From assembly GCA_040902225.1 (NCBI GenBank), contig JBBDXT010000007.1:565088-629087 (forward strand): a stretch of 64,000 nt of DNA, given 5' to 3'. This stretch comes from Chloroflexota bacterium (GTDB lineage: Bacteria > Chloroflexota > Limnocylindria > QHBO01). This document shows positions 45,842 through 53,851 of this stretch, piece by piece. Each line of letters opens with the position of its first letter. Positions within the stretch are counted from its first letter, which is position 1. The notes below the pieces were generated by a model, which saw only the letters and a program-made list of their open reading frames with translations, did no database searches and was not told the origin of the DNA. The translations under genes and the position numbers were made by a program.

Positions 45842-46791
45842 ACTCGCTGTCCATCGTCATCCGCTCGTTCAACGAGGCGGAGCACATCGGGAGCCTTCTG
45901 GCCGGCATCGGCCATCAGACGCTCCAGCCGTCGCAGATCGTGCTGGTCGACTCCGGCTCGACCGATCGAACCGTCGAGATCGCCGAGCGGTTCGGTGTCG
46001 AGGTCGTGACGATTGATCCCGAGGCCTTCTCATTCGGCCGGTCGCTGAACCTCGGCTGCGCCGCAGCCACCGGGGATGTGATCGTGATCGCCAGCGCCCA
46101 CGTGCGGCCGGTCTTCGACACCTGGCTGGAGATGCTCACCGCTCCACTCGGAGACGACCGAGTCGCCCTCGCCTACGGTCGGCAGCAGGGCGACCACCGC
46201 ACGCGCTATTCAGAAGCGCAGATCCTGTCTCGCTGGTTCCCCGATCAGTCCGACATGCAGCAGGACCATCCGTTCTGCAACAACGCGAACGCCGCGATCC
46301 GACGGGAGTCATGGCGGTCACAGCCCTACGACGAGCAACTGACCGGTCTCGAGGATCTCGAGTGGGCTCGTCACGCCGTGGAGAAGGGCCAGTGCATCGC
46401 CTACGTGGCTGAGGCGCCGGTCATCCACGTCCACCAGGAGACATGGTCACAGGTCGCAAATCGCTACCGCCGCGAGGCATCGGCACACCGGCGCATCTTC
46501 CACGACCACCGAATCGGCGTCCTTGAGGCTATCCGGCTGTTCGCGGCCAACGTCGCCAGCGACTACTACCATGCGATTCGGGATGGGGTGCTCTTCTCGA
46601 ACCTGGCGTCGATCCCGGCCTTCCGGGCCGCGCAGTTCTGGGGCACGTATCACGGGTTCGCGCAACAGGGGGTCGTCTCGGCCGCTGTCAGGCGCCGCTT
46701 CTACTACCCCCGAGGCTTCAAAGCCACCAAGGGGGACCCGGCCGCCGATGTCGGCTCGCCGATCGTCTACGAGGAGCGTCCCGACTCGTGA
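45838..46791 (+). CDS. GT2-family glycosyltransferase
   Basis: The product is 317 residues from the TTG overlapping the flippase stop; the longer open frame to 45388 lies inside that gene. It is a GT-A enzyme with LSIVIRSFNEAEHIGSLLAGIGHQ, the nucleotide-binding IVLVDSGSTDRTVEIAERFG, FSFGRSLNLGCAAATGDVIVIASAHVRP (in place of a DxD at the end) and CNNANAAIRRESW then LTGLEDLEWARH (catalytic ED). It is probably a glycan chain-extending enzyme. It leads a six-gene overlapping run with a cyclase-like protein, a cytidylyltransferase, two dehydrogenases and a DUF115 protein. Confidence 0.85.
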   Translation: MNSLSIVIRSFNEAEHIGSLLAGIGHQTLQPSQIVLVDSGSTDRTVEIAERFGVEVVTIDPEAFSFGRSLNLGCAAATGDVIVIASAHVRPVFDTWLEMLTAPLGDDRVALAYGRQQGDHRTRYSEAQILSRWFPDQSDMQQDHPFCNNANAAIRRESWRSQPYDEQLTGLEDLEWARHAVEKGQCIAYVAEAPVIHVHQETWSQVANRYRREASAHRRIFHDHRIGVLEAIRLFAANVASDYYHAIRDGVLFSNLASIPAFRAAQFWGTYHGFAQQGVVSAAVRRRFYYPRGFKATKGDPAADVGSPIVYEERPDS

Positions 46792-47435
46792 CGGGTCGCC
46801 TGATCGACATCAGCGTGCCGCTCGAGACTGCGCTGCCGACCTGGCCGGGCAGCCGGGGGCATCGCACCTTTCGGACGATGGCCATCGAATCAGGCGACGC
46901 GGCGAACGTGACCCAGCTCGAGATGGACGTCCACACCGGCACGCACGTCGAGAACTCACTGCACTTCCTGGCCGACGGCTCGCCGTTGGCGGCGGTGGCC
47001 CTCGAGCGGCTGGTGGGTCCGGCGCTGGTGGCGGAGATCGCGGGACCGGCCGTGACGCCGGCGACGCTCGAGGAAGCCGCGATTCCGCCCCACACCTCGC
47101 GGCTCCTGCTGAAGACCACGAACTCGGCGCTGTGGCATGCCCTTGATCCGGCCTTTGATCCGAGCTACGTCGCCCTGACCGAGGAGGCAGCCCATTGGCT
47201 GGTCGACCACGATGTCGAGGTGGTCGGCATCGATTACCTCTCGGTCCAGCGATTCGAGGACTCGCCGGAGACGCACCGGATCCTGATGCGCGCGGGGATC
47301 ACCATCATCGAGGGCCTCGACCTGACGAATGCATCGGCGGGGATCTATGACATGGTCTGCCTGCCGCTGCACCTTTCGCAGGCCGAGGCTGCCCCGGCGC
47401 GTGTGATCCTGATCGATCGCAAGCCGGCCACATGA
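46788..47435 (+). CDS. Cyclase (kynurenine formamidase-like) family protein
   Basis: The product is 215 residues. It opens RLIDISVPLETALPTWPG and has the metal-binding HTGTHVENSLHF (His49, His53, His59), where the usual HxGTHxDxPxH has Asp replaced by Glu55 and Pro by Ser. This family includes arylformamidase and other metal-dependent hydrolases acting on amides or lactones. In this operon, a lactonase or deformylase acting on a sugar-acid intermediate is conceivable, but that is only inference from position. It overlaps its neighbours by GTGA and ATGA. Confidence 0.78.
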   Translation: MTGRLIDISVPLETALPTWPGSRGHRTFRTMAIESGDAANVTQLEMDVHTGTHVENSLHFLADGSPLAAVALERLVGPALVAEIAGPAVTPATLEEAAIPPHTSRLLLKTTNSALWHALDPAFDPSYVALTEEAAHWLVDHDVEVVGIDYLSVQRFEDSPETHRILMRAGITIIEGLDLTNASAGIYDMVCLPLHLSQAEAAPARVILIDRKPAT

Positions 47436-48109
47436 GTCCGCGCATCGTTGCCCTGGTTCCAATGCGCCACGACAGTGAGCGGGTCCCTGGCAAGAACTAC
47501 CGCCCGCTGGGCGGCCGTCCCCTGTTCCATCACATCGTCAGCACGCTCCTTGCGTGCCCTGACATCGATCAGATCGTGATTGACACCGACAGCGAGCTGA
47601 TCCGGGCGGATGCCGCCGTCTCCTTCCCCGACGTGCGCGTGGTCGAGCGACCGGAGCACCTGCGAGCCGGCACGGTGCCGATGAACGATGTCCTGCTGCA
47701 TGACACCGGCCTGGTGCAGGCCGACCTGTACCTGCAGACGCACAGCACCAACCCGCTGCTGCGCGCGACCACGATCTCGGCCGCCATCGGGCAATTCGTC
47801 GACGACGGACCCGATCACGACTCGCTCTTCGGAGTCACTCGGCTGCAGACGCGACTGTGGAGTGCTGACGGGCAGCCGCTGAACCACGATCCGGCCGCCC
47901 TGGTGCGGACCCAGGATCTGGAGCCCGTCTTCGAGGAGAACTCGTGCATCTACCTGTTCACCCGGGAACTGCTGGTGGAGCGGGGGACCCGCATCGGGGC
48001 GCGGCCGATGCTGTACGAGATCCCGCGCGACGAAGCGTGGGATATCGACGAGGAGATCGACTTCGAGGTGGTGAGCGCGCTCTTCGCAGGACGTTCCGCC
48101 GATGAGTGA
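47432..48109 (+). CDS. Acylneuraminate cytidylyltransferase family protein
   Basis: This 225-residue CMP-sugar synthetase family protein has IVALVPMRHDSERVPGKNYRPLGGRPLFHHIV, the nucleotide-binding P-loop-like start (variant RHDSERVPGKN for RxxSxRxPxKN), YLQTHSTNPLLRATTISAAI, and IPRDEAWDIDEEIDFEVV at the C terminus (metal Asp pair DIDEEID). It should activate an alpha-keto acid sugar as its CMP derivative. It is shorter and clearly distinct from the cytidylyltransferase domain at 28827, so the window encodes two CMP-sugar routes. It overlaps the next gene by 8 nt. Confidence 0.87.
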   Translation: MSPRIVALVPMRHDSERVPGKNYRPLGGRPLFHHIVSTLLACPDIDQIVIDTDSELIRADAAVSFPDVRVVERPEHLRAGTVPMNDVLLHDTGLVQADLYLQTHSTNPLLRATTISAAIGQFVDDGPDHDSLFGVTRLQTRLWSADGQPLNHDPAALVRTQDLEPVFEENSCIYLFTRELLVERGTRIGARPMLYEIPRDEAWDIDEEIDFEVVSALFAGRSADE

Positions 48110-49049
48110 CCTCGCCGTCCTGGTCACCTGCCCACCGATGCAGCGTACGGTGGCGGACTGGAAGGGTCGCTTCGATGCGCTGGGGATCGAGGTTGGGATG
48201 CCGGCCGTGGTCCAGCAGCTGACTCCAGCGGACCTGCTCACGCTCCTTCCGCGCTTCGATGGGATGATCGCCGGAGACGACCCCCTGACGGCGGAAGTGC
48301 TGGAGAACGCCCCCCGACTGCGGGTCGTGTCGAAGTGGGGGATCGGGCTGGACAGCATCGATCTCCGTGCGGCCGAACAGCTCGGCATCCGGGTCACCAA
48401 CACGCCGGACAGCTTCGGCGACGAGGTTGCCGACGTGGCCATCGGCTACATGGTCATGCTCGCTCGACAGCTGCACCGCATCGACCGATCGGTGCGCGAA
48501 GGGAGGTGGGAGAAGCCACAGGGCATCTCGCTCGCGGGGCGGACCCTCGGCATCGTGGGGCTCGGTTCGATCGGGCGCGCCGTTGCGGTCCGCGGAATCG
48601 CCATGGGGATGAACGTGATCGGTCACGAGATCTTCGAGCCCAATGCCAGGCGCGCAGCCGAGCTCGGCGTCCAGGTGCTCGATCTCGAGACCCTGATCGC
48701 CGATTCCGACCTGGTGTCGCTGCATTGCCCCCTGACCGATCAGAATCGACACATGATCGACGCTGCACGGCTCTCGCGGATGCGACCCGGCGCCTATCTG
48801 CTCAATACCGCACGCGGACCCCTCATCGACGAGGCAGCCCTGATCGACGCGCTTGAGTCGGGGCACCTGGCGGGTGCGGCGCTCGACGTCTTCGAGGAGG
48901 AGCCGCTGCCAACCTCGAGCCCGCTCGCCAGCATGGAGAACGTGGTCCTCGGCTCTCACAACGCCTCGAACACCCGCGAGGCGGTGACCCGTGTCAATGA
49001 GCTGGCGATCGAGAACGTGCTGAAGGGGATTGCGGAGGTGACGCGATGA
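48102..49049 (+). CDS. D-2-hydroxyacid dehydrogenase (phosphoglycerate dehydrogenase-like)
   Basis: This 315-residue protein has the D-isomer-specific 2-hydroxyacid dehydrogenase layout: a split catalytic domain, the NAD site LGIVGLGSIGRAVAVRG, ending at GHEIFEP (acidic, NAD-preferring), NTARGPLIDEAALIDALESGHLAGAALDVFEEEP with catalytic Arg and Glu, and LGSHNASNTREAV supplying the His. It lacks the C-terminal ACT domain of the SerA protein at 55484. In this operon it may reduce or form a 2-keto acid used for a sugar-acid moiety. The substrate is unknown. Confidence 0.87.
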   Translation: MSDLAVLVTCPPMQRTVADWKGRFDALGIEVGMPAVVQQLTPADLLTLLPRFDGMIAGDDPLTAEVLENAPRLRVVSKWGIGLDSIDLRAAEQLGIRVTNTPDSFGDEVADVAIGYMVMLARQLHRIDRSVREGRWEKPQGISLAGRTLGIVGLGSIGRAVAVRGIAMGMNVIGHEIFEPNARRAAELGVQVLDLETLIADSDLVSLHCPLTDQNRHMIDAARLSRMRPGAYLLNTARGPLIDEAALIDALESGHLAGAALDVFEEEPLPTSSPLASMENVVLGSHNASNTREAVTRVNELAIENVLKGIAEVTR

Positions 49050-49780
49050 CGAACGACGCAAGCCCGAAGGTGGTGGTGATCACCGGCGTGGCGGGAGGCA
49101 TCGGCGCGGCCGCGGCACGCGCCTTCAGCCAGGCGGGGTGGGCCGTGGCCGGCCTCGACCTTGCCGACTCCGGACCACCCGAGGTCGATCCGTACGCGTC
49201 GATCGATCTCGCCGGCCCCGAGGTGGAGGCAGAGATGCAGGCCTTCTTCGACGCCCTGCCCCGCATCGACGCCCTCGTCAATAACGCAGCCCTCCAGATC
49301 GTCAAGCCGCTGCGAGACACGACAACTGCAGAGTGGGACCAGGTATTGGCGGTGAACCTGCGTGCCGCCTTCCTGGCCATCCGGCTCGCACATGGCCAGC
49401 TCAAGCGCAGCAAGGGCGTCGTGGTCAACATCGCTTCCGTGCACGCGGTCGCCACCTCGGCCGGCATGGCCGCCTATGCCGCGTCGAAGGGTGGGCTGCT
49501 GGCCCTCACGCGGGCGGCGGCCGTCGAGCTCGCGCCCGAGGGGATCCGGGTCAACGCACTCCTGCCCGGCGCGGTCGACACCCCGATGTTGCGCGCCGGA
49601 GCCGCACGATTCGAGGACGGCATCGACCATATCGGCCTGCGGACGCCCCTGGGTCGGGTGGCGAACGCGGACGAGGTCGCGCGCTCAATCGTGTTCCTGG
49701 CCGGACCCGATGCGGCCTATGTGACCGGTGCGACCCTCACCGTGGACGGAGGGGTCCTTGCGGCCCTGAGCAGCGAATGA
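49046..49780 (+). CDS. Short-chain dehydrogenase/reductase (FabG-like SDR)
   Basis: This 244-residue classical SDR has the cofactor motif VVITGVAGGIGAAAARAF (TGxxxGxG), LVNNAALQIVKPL (NNA), NIASVHAVATSAGMAAYAASKGG with the Ser-Tyr-Lys triad, and NALLPGAVDTPML followed by the C-terminal VTGATLTVDGG. It could act on the same intermediate as the preceding dehydrogenase. It is translationally coupled to it by ATGA. The stop is followed by a 17-bp tandem duplication that also contains the next start codon. Confidence 0.87.
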   Translation: MTNDASPKVVVITGVAGGIGAAAARAFSQAGWAVAGLDLADSGPPEVDPYASIDLAGPEVEAEMQAFFDALPRIDALVNNAALQIVKPLRDTTTAEWDQVLAVNLRAAFLAIRLAHGQLKRSKGVVVNIASVHAVATSAGMAAYAASKGGLLALTRAAAVELAPEGIRVNALLPGAVDTPMLRAGAARFEDGIDHIGLRTPLGRVANADEVARSIVFLAGPDAAYVTGATLTVDGGVLAALSSE

Positions 49781-49801
49781 GCGCGAGCAGCGAATGAGCG
49801 C
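49768..49801 (+). repeat. Perfect 17-bp tandem duplication spanning the SDR stop and DUF115 start
   Basis: GAGCAGCGAATGAGCGC occurs twice in direct succession. Each copy holds an ATGA. The first ATG (49777) now opens only a six-codon frame (MSASSE) that ends in the second ATGA; the second ATG (49794) starts the real gene. The ancestral junction was presumably a plain ATGA overlap. Confidence 0.85.
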
Positions 49802-50669
49802 GATCAGCGAGCCGGTCAAGCGCCTCCTGCGGACGACACTCGGAGCCGAGCGCGGCGATCGGATCATCGGCACGCTGGTGGACGCAAAGTCGCGCGTCGA
49901 GTACGCGCTGAGCCCGAGCGGACGCCGATCGTCCGCGCAGCTGGCGCGCATGCGGGATCGGCACGCCGGCGAGCGGTGCGTGATCGTCGGGAACGGGCCG
50001 AGCCTCAGAGAGATGGACCTGGCGCCGCTGCGGTCGGAGGAGACCTTCGGGTTGAACCGGGGCTACCTCCTGTTCCAGAAGCTGGGCTTTGCACCCACCT
50101 ATCTCGTCGCCATCAACGCGAACGTGGTCGACCAGTTCGCGAGTGAGATCCTCGCCGAAAGCAGCACGACGTTCGTCAGCTGGCATACTCGACGCTTCCT
50201 GCCCAGAGGTCATCGGGCAATTCTGATGAGGCCCGTGCGTGGGCCTCTCTTCTCGACAGATCCCGCTCGAGGGATCTGGGGCGGCGCGACGGTGACGTTT
50301 GCGGCACTGCAGCTCGCCTACCACATGGGGTTCTCAGAGGTGGTCCTGATCGGCGTCGACCATTCCTTCAGCACCCCGGGCCCGGCACACCAGCTCGTCA
50401 CCTCTTCGGGGGACGACCCGAACCATTTCGACCCGAGCTACTTCGGAAAGGGGGTGCGGTGGGAGCTGCCCAATCTGCCCTTGTCGGAGGTCGCGTACCG
50501 GCTGGCGCGGAAGGCCTTCGAGGCCGATGGGCGGCGGATCCTGGATGCGACGGTGGGCGGAAAGCTGACTGTCTTTCCCAAGGTCGAGCTGGAGGCGGCG
50601 CTACGCCCCCGCGCCGATCCTCATCAGGGCAGCTCGCTTGAACCCGCCGCCGTGCGGCCATCATCGTAG
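49794..50669 (+). CDS. DUF115-like (Maf/MptE-like) protein, putative glycosyltransferase
   Basis: This 291-residue protein has the DUF115 nucleotide-binding region RCVIVGNGPSLREMDLAPLRSEETFGLNRGYLLF, then APTYLVAINANVVDQF and a C-terminal part with WGGATVTFAALQLAYHMGFSEVVLIGVDHSF. The family contains flagellar Maf proteins, which transfer nonulosonic acids from CMP donors to flagellin, and archaeal MptE pterin kinases. Because a CMP-sugar synthetase lies in the same operon, a Maf-like transferase using the CMP-sugar is the more coherent reading, but no flagellar gene is present. The start is ATG 49794 after the tandem duplication. The 3' end overlaps the convergent GT2 gene by 46 bp. Confidence 0.72.
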   Translation: MSAISEPVKRLLRTTLGAERGDRIIGTLVDAKSRVEYALSPSGRRSSAQLARMRDRHAGERCVIVGNGPSLREMDLAPLRSEETFGLNRGYLLFQKLGFAPTYLVAINANVVDQFASEILAESSTTFVSWHTRRFLPRGHRAILMRPVRGPLFSTDPARGIWGGATVTFAALQLAYHMGFSEVVLIGVDHSFSTPGPAHQLVTSSGDDPNHFDPSYFGKGVRWELPNLPLSEVAYRLARKAFEADGRRILDATVGGKLTVFPKVELEAALRPRADPHQGSSLEPAAVRPSS

Positions 50670-51460
50670 ACACGCCGAGGTCGTATCCGATTCACGACCG
50701 CGCGGAGCCATGCGGGCATCAGGTGGAAGGTCCACGAAAAGACGGGCTGCAGCCGGACCAGGATAGCCCCCGGCCCTCGGGCATACCGTCGCCTGACCCG
50801 ATGCGTCTCCCCCGCGGCAATATCGCGGTCGCGGGTGGTCTTCGCGTCGGCGTGAATCGTGGCCTCGGCCAGCGTGCGATTGAGCATGACCGGTGGAGCG
50901 ATACGCGTCAGTCGCAGGAAGAGGTCCAGATCCATCGAGTAATGTAGCGACTCGTCCAGCAGGCCGACCGCCTCGACGGCGGACCTTCGAAAGAAGGCGC
51001 TCGTCAGCGGGATCTGCTGGTGAGAGTAGTGCAGCGTTCGACGGTTGTAGGCGGACCCGATCGTTCCCAGCGGAGTGCCGTCGGCGTCGATTCGCTGCGT
51101 CAGACCGTAGATCAACAATGCCTCGGAATGCTCGACGAAGGCTTCGCCGATGGCGTGGAGGGCTCCGGGCAGATAGACGTCATCGGAATTCTGCCAGGCG
51201 ATGATGTCGCCGCTGGCCATTCGCCACCCGGCGTTGATCGCGGCGGACTGTCCATGGTCGGGGCCGCTCGTCCAGAACGTCAGCCTGTCCGCATATTTCC
51301 GGATGATCTCGACGCTGCCATCCGTCGAGCCACCGTCCATGACGATGTACTCGAGGTTCGGATAGCCCTGCTCCAGGACCGATCGTATCGTTCGCTCGAT
51401 GAACCGTCCCTGGTTGAATGACGGCGTCACGATGGTCATCGAGGGCAATTCGGCGGTCAT
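50624..51460 (-). CDS. GT2-family glycosyltransferase (WcaA-like)
   Basis: This 278-residue GT-A enzyme has MTIVTPSFNQGRFIERTIRSVLEQGYPNLEYIVMDGGSTDGSVEII, SGPDHGQSAAINAGWRMASGDIIAWQNSDD (metal-binding S-D-D) and SAFFRRSAVEAVGLLDESLHYSMDLDLFLRL. These are standard for chain-extending enzymes of surface polysaccharides. It stands alone on the minus strand with its own TAGAAT hexamer 9 nt upstream of the ATG and marks the right edge of the glycan region. The acceptor and donor are not readable. Confidence 0.87.
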   Translation of the reverse strand: MTAELPSMTIVTPSFNQGRFIERTIRSVLEQGYPNLEYIVMDGGSTDGSVEIIRKYADRLTFWTSGPDHGQSAAINAGWRMASGDIIAWQNSDDVYLPGALHAIGEAFVEHSEALLIYGLTQRIDADGTPLGTIGSAYNRRTLHYSHQQIPLTSAFFRRSAVEAVGLLDESLHYSMDLDLFLRLTRIAPPVMLNRTLAEATIHADAKTTRDRDIAAGETHRVRRRYARGPGAILVRLQPVFSWTFHLMPAWLRAVVNRIRPRRVYDDGRTAAGSSELP

Positions 51461-51469
51461 CTCCGCGGG

Positions 51470-51475
51470 ATTCTA
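51470..51475 (-). promoter_or_regulatory. -10 hexamer TAGAAT for the GT2 gene, leaderless arrangement
   Basis: On the minus strand TAGAAT ends 9 nt before ATG 51460. Confidence 0.5.
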
Positions 51476-51600
51476 GCCGAGGCGCGTCGATGCGGTCCCC
51501 GTCCAGCGAGGGCTCCTTCGCGCATTCGGCGTTGTCACGGTACCCTTAGGCGGATGCGGGGCATCCCTGCCCGCGTATGTTCAGCTGTCCACGCTCACCA

Positions 51601-51625
51601 TCGCAGCCAGCCGTGCCGGCTGCGA
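51601..51625. promoter_or_regulatory. Inverted repeat at the metE promoter, operator candidate
   Basis: TCGCAGCC and GGCTGCGA form perfect 8-bp arms around a 9-nt centre; an alternative CAGCCG/CGGCTG stem lies inside. It covers the position where a -35 element would be for the TAGACT hexamer 7 nt downstream, so a repressor or activator site is more likely than a terminator. No T-tract follows. Confidence 0.5.
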
Positions 51626-51631
51626 TCTGGG

Positions 51632-51637
51632 TAGACT
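51632..51637 (+). promoter_or_regulatory. -10 hexamer TAGACT for the metE leader
   Basis: TAGACT ends 7 nt before the ATG at 51645, which opens a short leader frame, and 24 nt before the metE ATG. Confidence 0.5.
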
Positions 51638-51644
51638 CGACTCC

Positions 51645-51665
51645 ATGGAGACCCCCGCGGCATGA
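51645..51665 (+). CDS. Six-codon leader frame coupled to metE (candidate leaderless uORF)
   Basis: ATG GAG ACC CCC GCG GCA TGA encodes METPAA and ends in TGA that overlaps the metE ATG (ATGA). The ATG lies at the leaderless distance from the -10 hexamer. metE itself has no Shine-Dalgarno sequence, so ribosomes starting at 51645 could hand over at the ATGA. Too short for any homology test; the case is positional only. Confidence 0.35.
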   Translation: METPAA

Positions 51666-53848
51666 AGGCAATTCCCCAACTCCTCGGCTACCCGCGCATC
51701 GGCCCGCAACGCGAGTTGAAATGGGCCCTGGAGCGCCGCTGGGCTGGGCGGGCGTCGCCGGCCGACTTCGATACGGAGATCGCTCAACTGCGAGCGGCCC
51801 ACGTGCAGGAACAGAAGGAGCTGGTCGGTTCCGCCTCCGACGACTTCTTCCTGTATGACGAGGTGCTGGAGACGGCGTTGATGCTGGGGATCGTGCCCGA
51901 CGACCTGCGAGGGCAGCTGGCCTCGGAGCCGTTCGAGGTGCTGACCGCTCTCGCTCGAGGCACTCCGGAGCGTGAGGCGTGGGAGATGACCAAGTGGTTC
52001 GATACGAACTACCACTACCTCCCACCGATCGCCGAGGGCGAAGCGTCCGCGTTCAGGCCGCTCCCCTGGCGCGAACCGATCAGCGACCCCGATGTGACCT
52101 GGCCTGTGCTGGGTCCGTACACCTTCACCAGGCTGGCCAAGCTCGCCCCTGGGGTCGACGCTCAAGCGTTCGCTGCCTCCGTGGGGCGGGCGCTCTGGGC
52201 GTGGTCACGCGATCGCGCGGCCGCCGACCCGACGTTCCGCCTGCAGGTGAATGAGCCCTGGCTGGGAATGGTCATGGGCGATGGTGACCTCGCCATTCGC
52301 GAGGCGGCCTATCGCGATGCCGTCGACCTCGGACTCAGCTCCCCTCCGCTCGTCACCGTGCAGTTCGGGGCGGCCTCGTCCGAGACGATCGAGACCCTGG
52401 GCCGCCGTGGCTTTGCCGTCGAGGTGCGGCTGGATCAGCTGCCCGAGCTGGGCGGCACGTCTGCCTGGGAAGCGCAGCCGGAGCACGTCGTCGCGGTCAT
52501 GGACGGTCGCAGTGTCTGGCCGGATGACTTTGCTCGCGTTCGGGACGCAGTGGCGCTCATGCGCGACGATGGCCGACCGGTCCGCATCGTGCCGTCGACC
52601 AGCCTGATGTTCCTGCCGATCACCACGGAGGGCGAAGACCTCCCAGGCGGCTTCCAGTTCGCCCGGGAGAAGGGGCGCCAGCTGCGCAGGTGGGCCGAGT
52701 CGCTCTCCACCGGTGAGTCGGTCAGCGCTGAGGAGTCCCCATCGGCCGGATGGCCAGAACTCGGAGAGCTCTCCGCTCGCGCATCGCGCACCGAGCGTCG
52801 GAGCGCCCAGGCCGACCTTGACCTGCCGCGCTTTCCCACCACCAGCACCGGCTCGCTGCCACAGACCGCCGAAGTTCGGCACCTCCGCGTACAGCTCGGG
52901 CGGGGGGAGATCGATGGTGACACCTACGAGCACGGGATCAACCGGCTCATCACGGATGCGATCGCCTGGCAGGAGGCCAAGGGGCTCGACGTGCTGGTGC
53001 ACGGTGAGTTCGAGCGAACCGACATGGTGGAGTTCTTCGCTCAGAAGATGGATGGCTTTCTCACCACTCGCAACGGTTGGGTGCTCTCCTACGGAAGCCG
53101 CTGCACCCGTCCGCCGATCCTTGCCGCGCCACCGTCGATCAGCGAGGCGATGACGGTACGGGAGTGGCAGGTCGCGCAGCAAGCCACCGCCAAGCCCGTG
53201 AAGGGGATGCTGACCGGCCCCGTCACGATCGTGAACTGGAGCTTCCGCCCGCCGGGCGTCAGCGACGACCGTCTCTTCTGGGCGGTCGCTGGACCGATCG
53301 CCCAAGAGGTCGGCTATCTCGTCGAGGCGGGCGCGCGGGTGGTGCAGATCGATGAGCCCGCCGTGCGCGAGCGCTGGCCGCTCCCCACCGCCGAAGCACC
53401 TCGCCAGCGGGAGATTTATGCACGCGGCGTTCGATTCGCGCTGAATCGGGTCTTCAACCAGCCTGCCCAGATCCAGATGCACACCCACATGTGCTACGGC
53501 GATTTCGGAGAGATCGTGCCCCTCTGGGCAGATGCCGGGGTGGACGTCGCGTCCATCGAGTTCAGTCGCAGCAAGGATGACAGCTACATCCGGCTCTTCT
53601 ACGAGCTGTTCCCGGATGGCCACCTGCAGATCGGCCCGGGCGTCTTCGACGTCCACTCGCCGCACACGCCCGGCACGGAGGTGATGACCGAACGACTCGA
53701 CCATTTCCGCGACTTCATGGCCGAGGGGGACCTCTGGATCAACCCTGACTGCGGCCTGAAGACGCGCCGCTGGGACGAGATCGAGCGGCAGCTCGACGAC
53801 ATGGTTGCCGCGGCGAGGCAGCTCCGAGCCATAGCCAGTCGGTCCTGA
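51662..53848 (+). CDS. metE: Cobalamin-independent methionine synthase
   Basis: This 728-residue protein has both MetE barrels. The N-terminal part has PQLLGYPRIGPQRELKWALERRWAG and FDTNYHYLPP; the catalytic C-terminal part begins near LPRFPTTSTGSLPQT. Zinc ligands are visible: His609 and Cys611 in HTHMCYGDF and Cys697 in NPDCGLKTR; VLVHGEFERTDMVEFFAQ and QIDEPAVRE are also present. It methylates homocysteine from 5-methyl-THF-polyglutamate. The following MTHFR-like gene, 3 nt downstream, would make that methyl donor, and serA supplies serine for one-carbon units. A decayed second metE copy lies at 35210. A Ser/Glu-rich linker between the barrels (around 345-375) is longer than usual. Confidence 0.95.
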   Translation: MKAIPQLLGYPRIGPQRELKWALERRWAGRASPADFDTEIAQLRAAHVQEQKELVGSASDDFFLYDEVLETALMLGIVPDDLRGQLASEPFEVLTALARGTPEREAWEMTKWFDTNYHYLPPIAEGEASAFRPLPWREPISDPDVTWPVLGPYTFTRLAKLAPGVDAQAFAASVGRALWAWSRDRAAADPTFRLQVNEPWLGMVMGDGDLAIREAAYRDAVDLGLSSPPLVTVQFGAASSETIETLGRRGFAVEVRLDQLPELGGTSAWEAQPEHVVAVMDGRSVWPDDFARVRDAVALMRDDGRPVRIVPSTSLMFLPITTEGEDLPGGFQFAREKGRQLRRWAESLSTGESVSAEESPSAGWPELGELSARASRTERRSAQADLDLPRFPTTSTGSLPQTAEVRHLRVQLGRGEIDGDTYEHGINRLITDAIAWQEAKGLDVLVHGEFERTDMVEFFAQKMDGFLTTRNGWVLSYGSRCTRPPILAAPPSISEAMTVREWQVAQQATAKPVKGMLTGPVTIVNWSFRPPGVSDDRLFWAVAGPIAQEVGYLVEAGARVVQIDEPAVRERWPLPTAEAPRQREIYARGVRFALNRVFNQPAQIQMHTHMCYGDFGEIVPLWADAGVDVASIEFSRSKDDSYIRLFYELFPDGHLQIGPGVFDVHSPHTPGTEVMTERLDHFRDFMAEGDLWINPDCGLKTRRWDEIERQLDDMVAAARQLRAIASRS

Positions 53849-53851
53849 CCG

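Noticed and set aside
51461..51600. A SAM or cobalamin riboswitch before metE
   Set aside because: No conserved core elements seen. There is only a small GGATGC/GCATCC hairpin (51552-51566), and the promoter hexamer lies downstream of this stretch.
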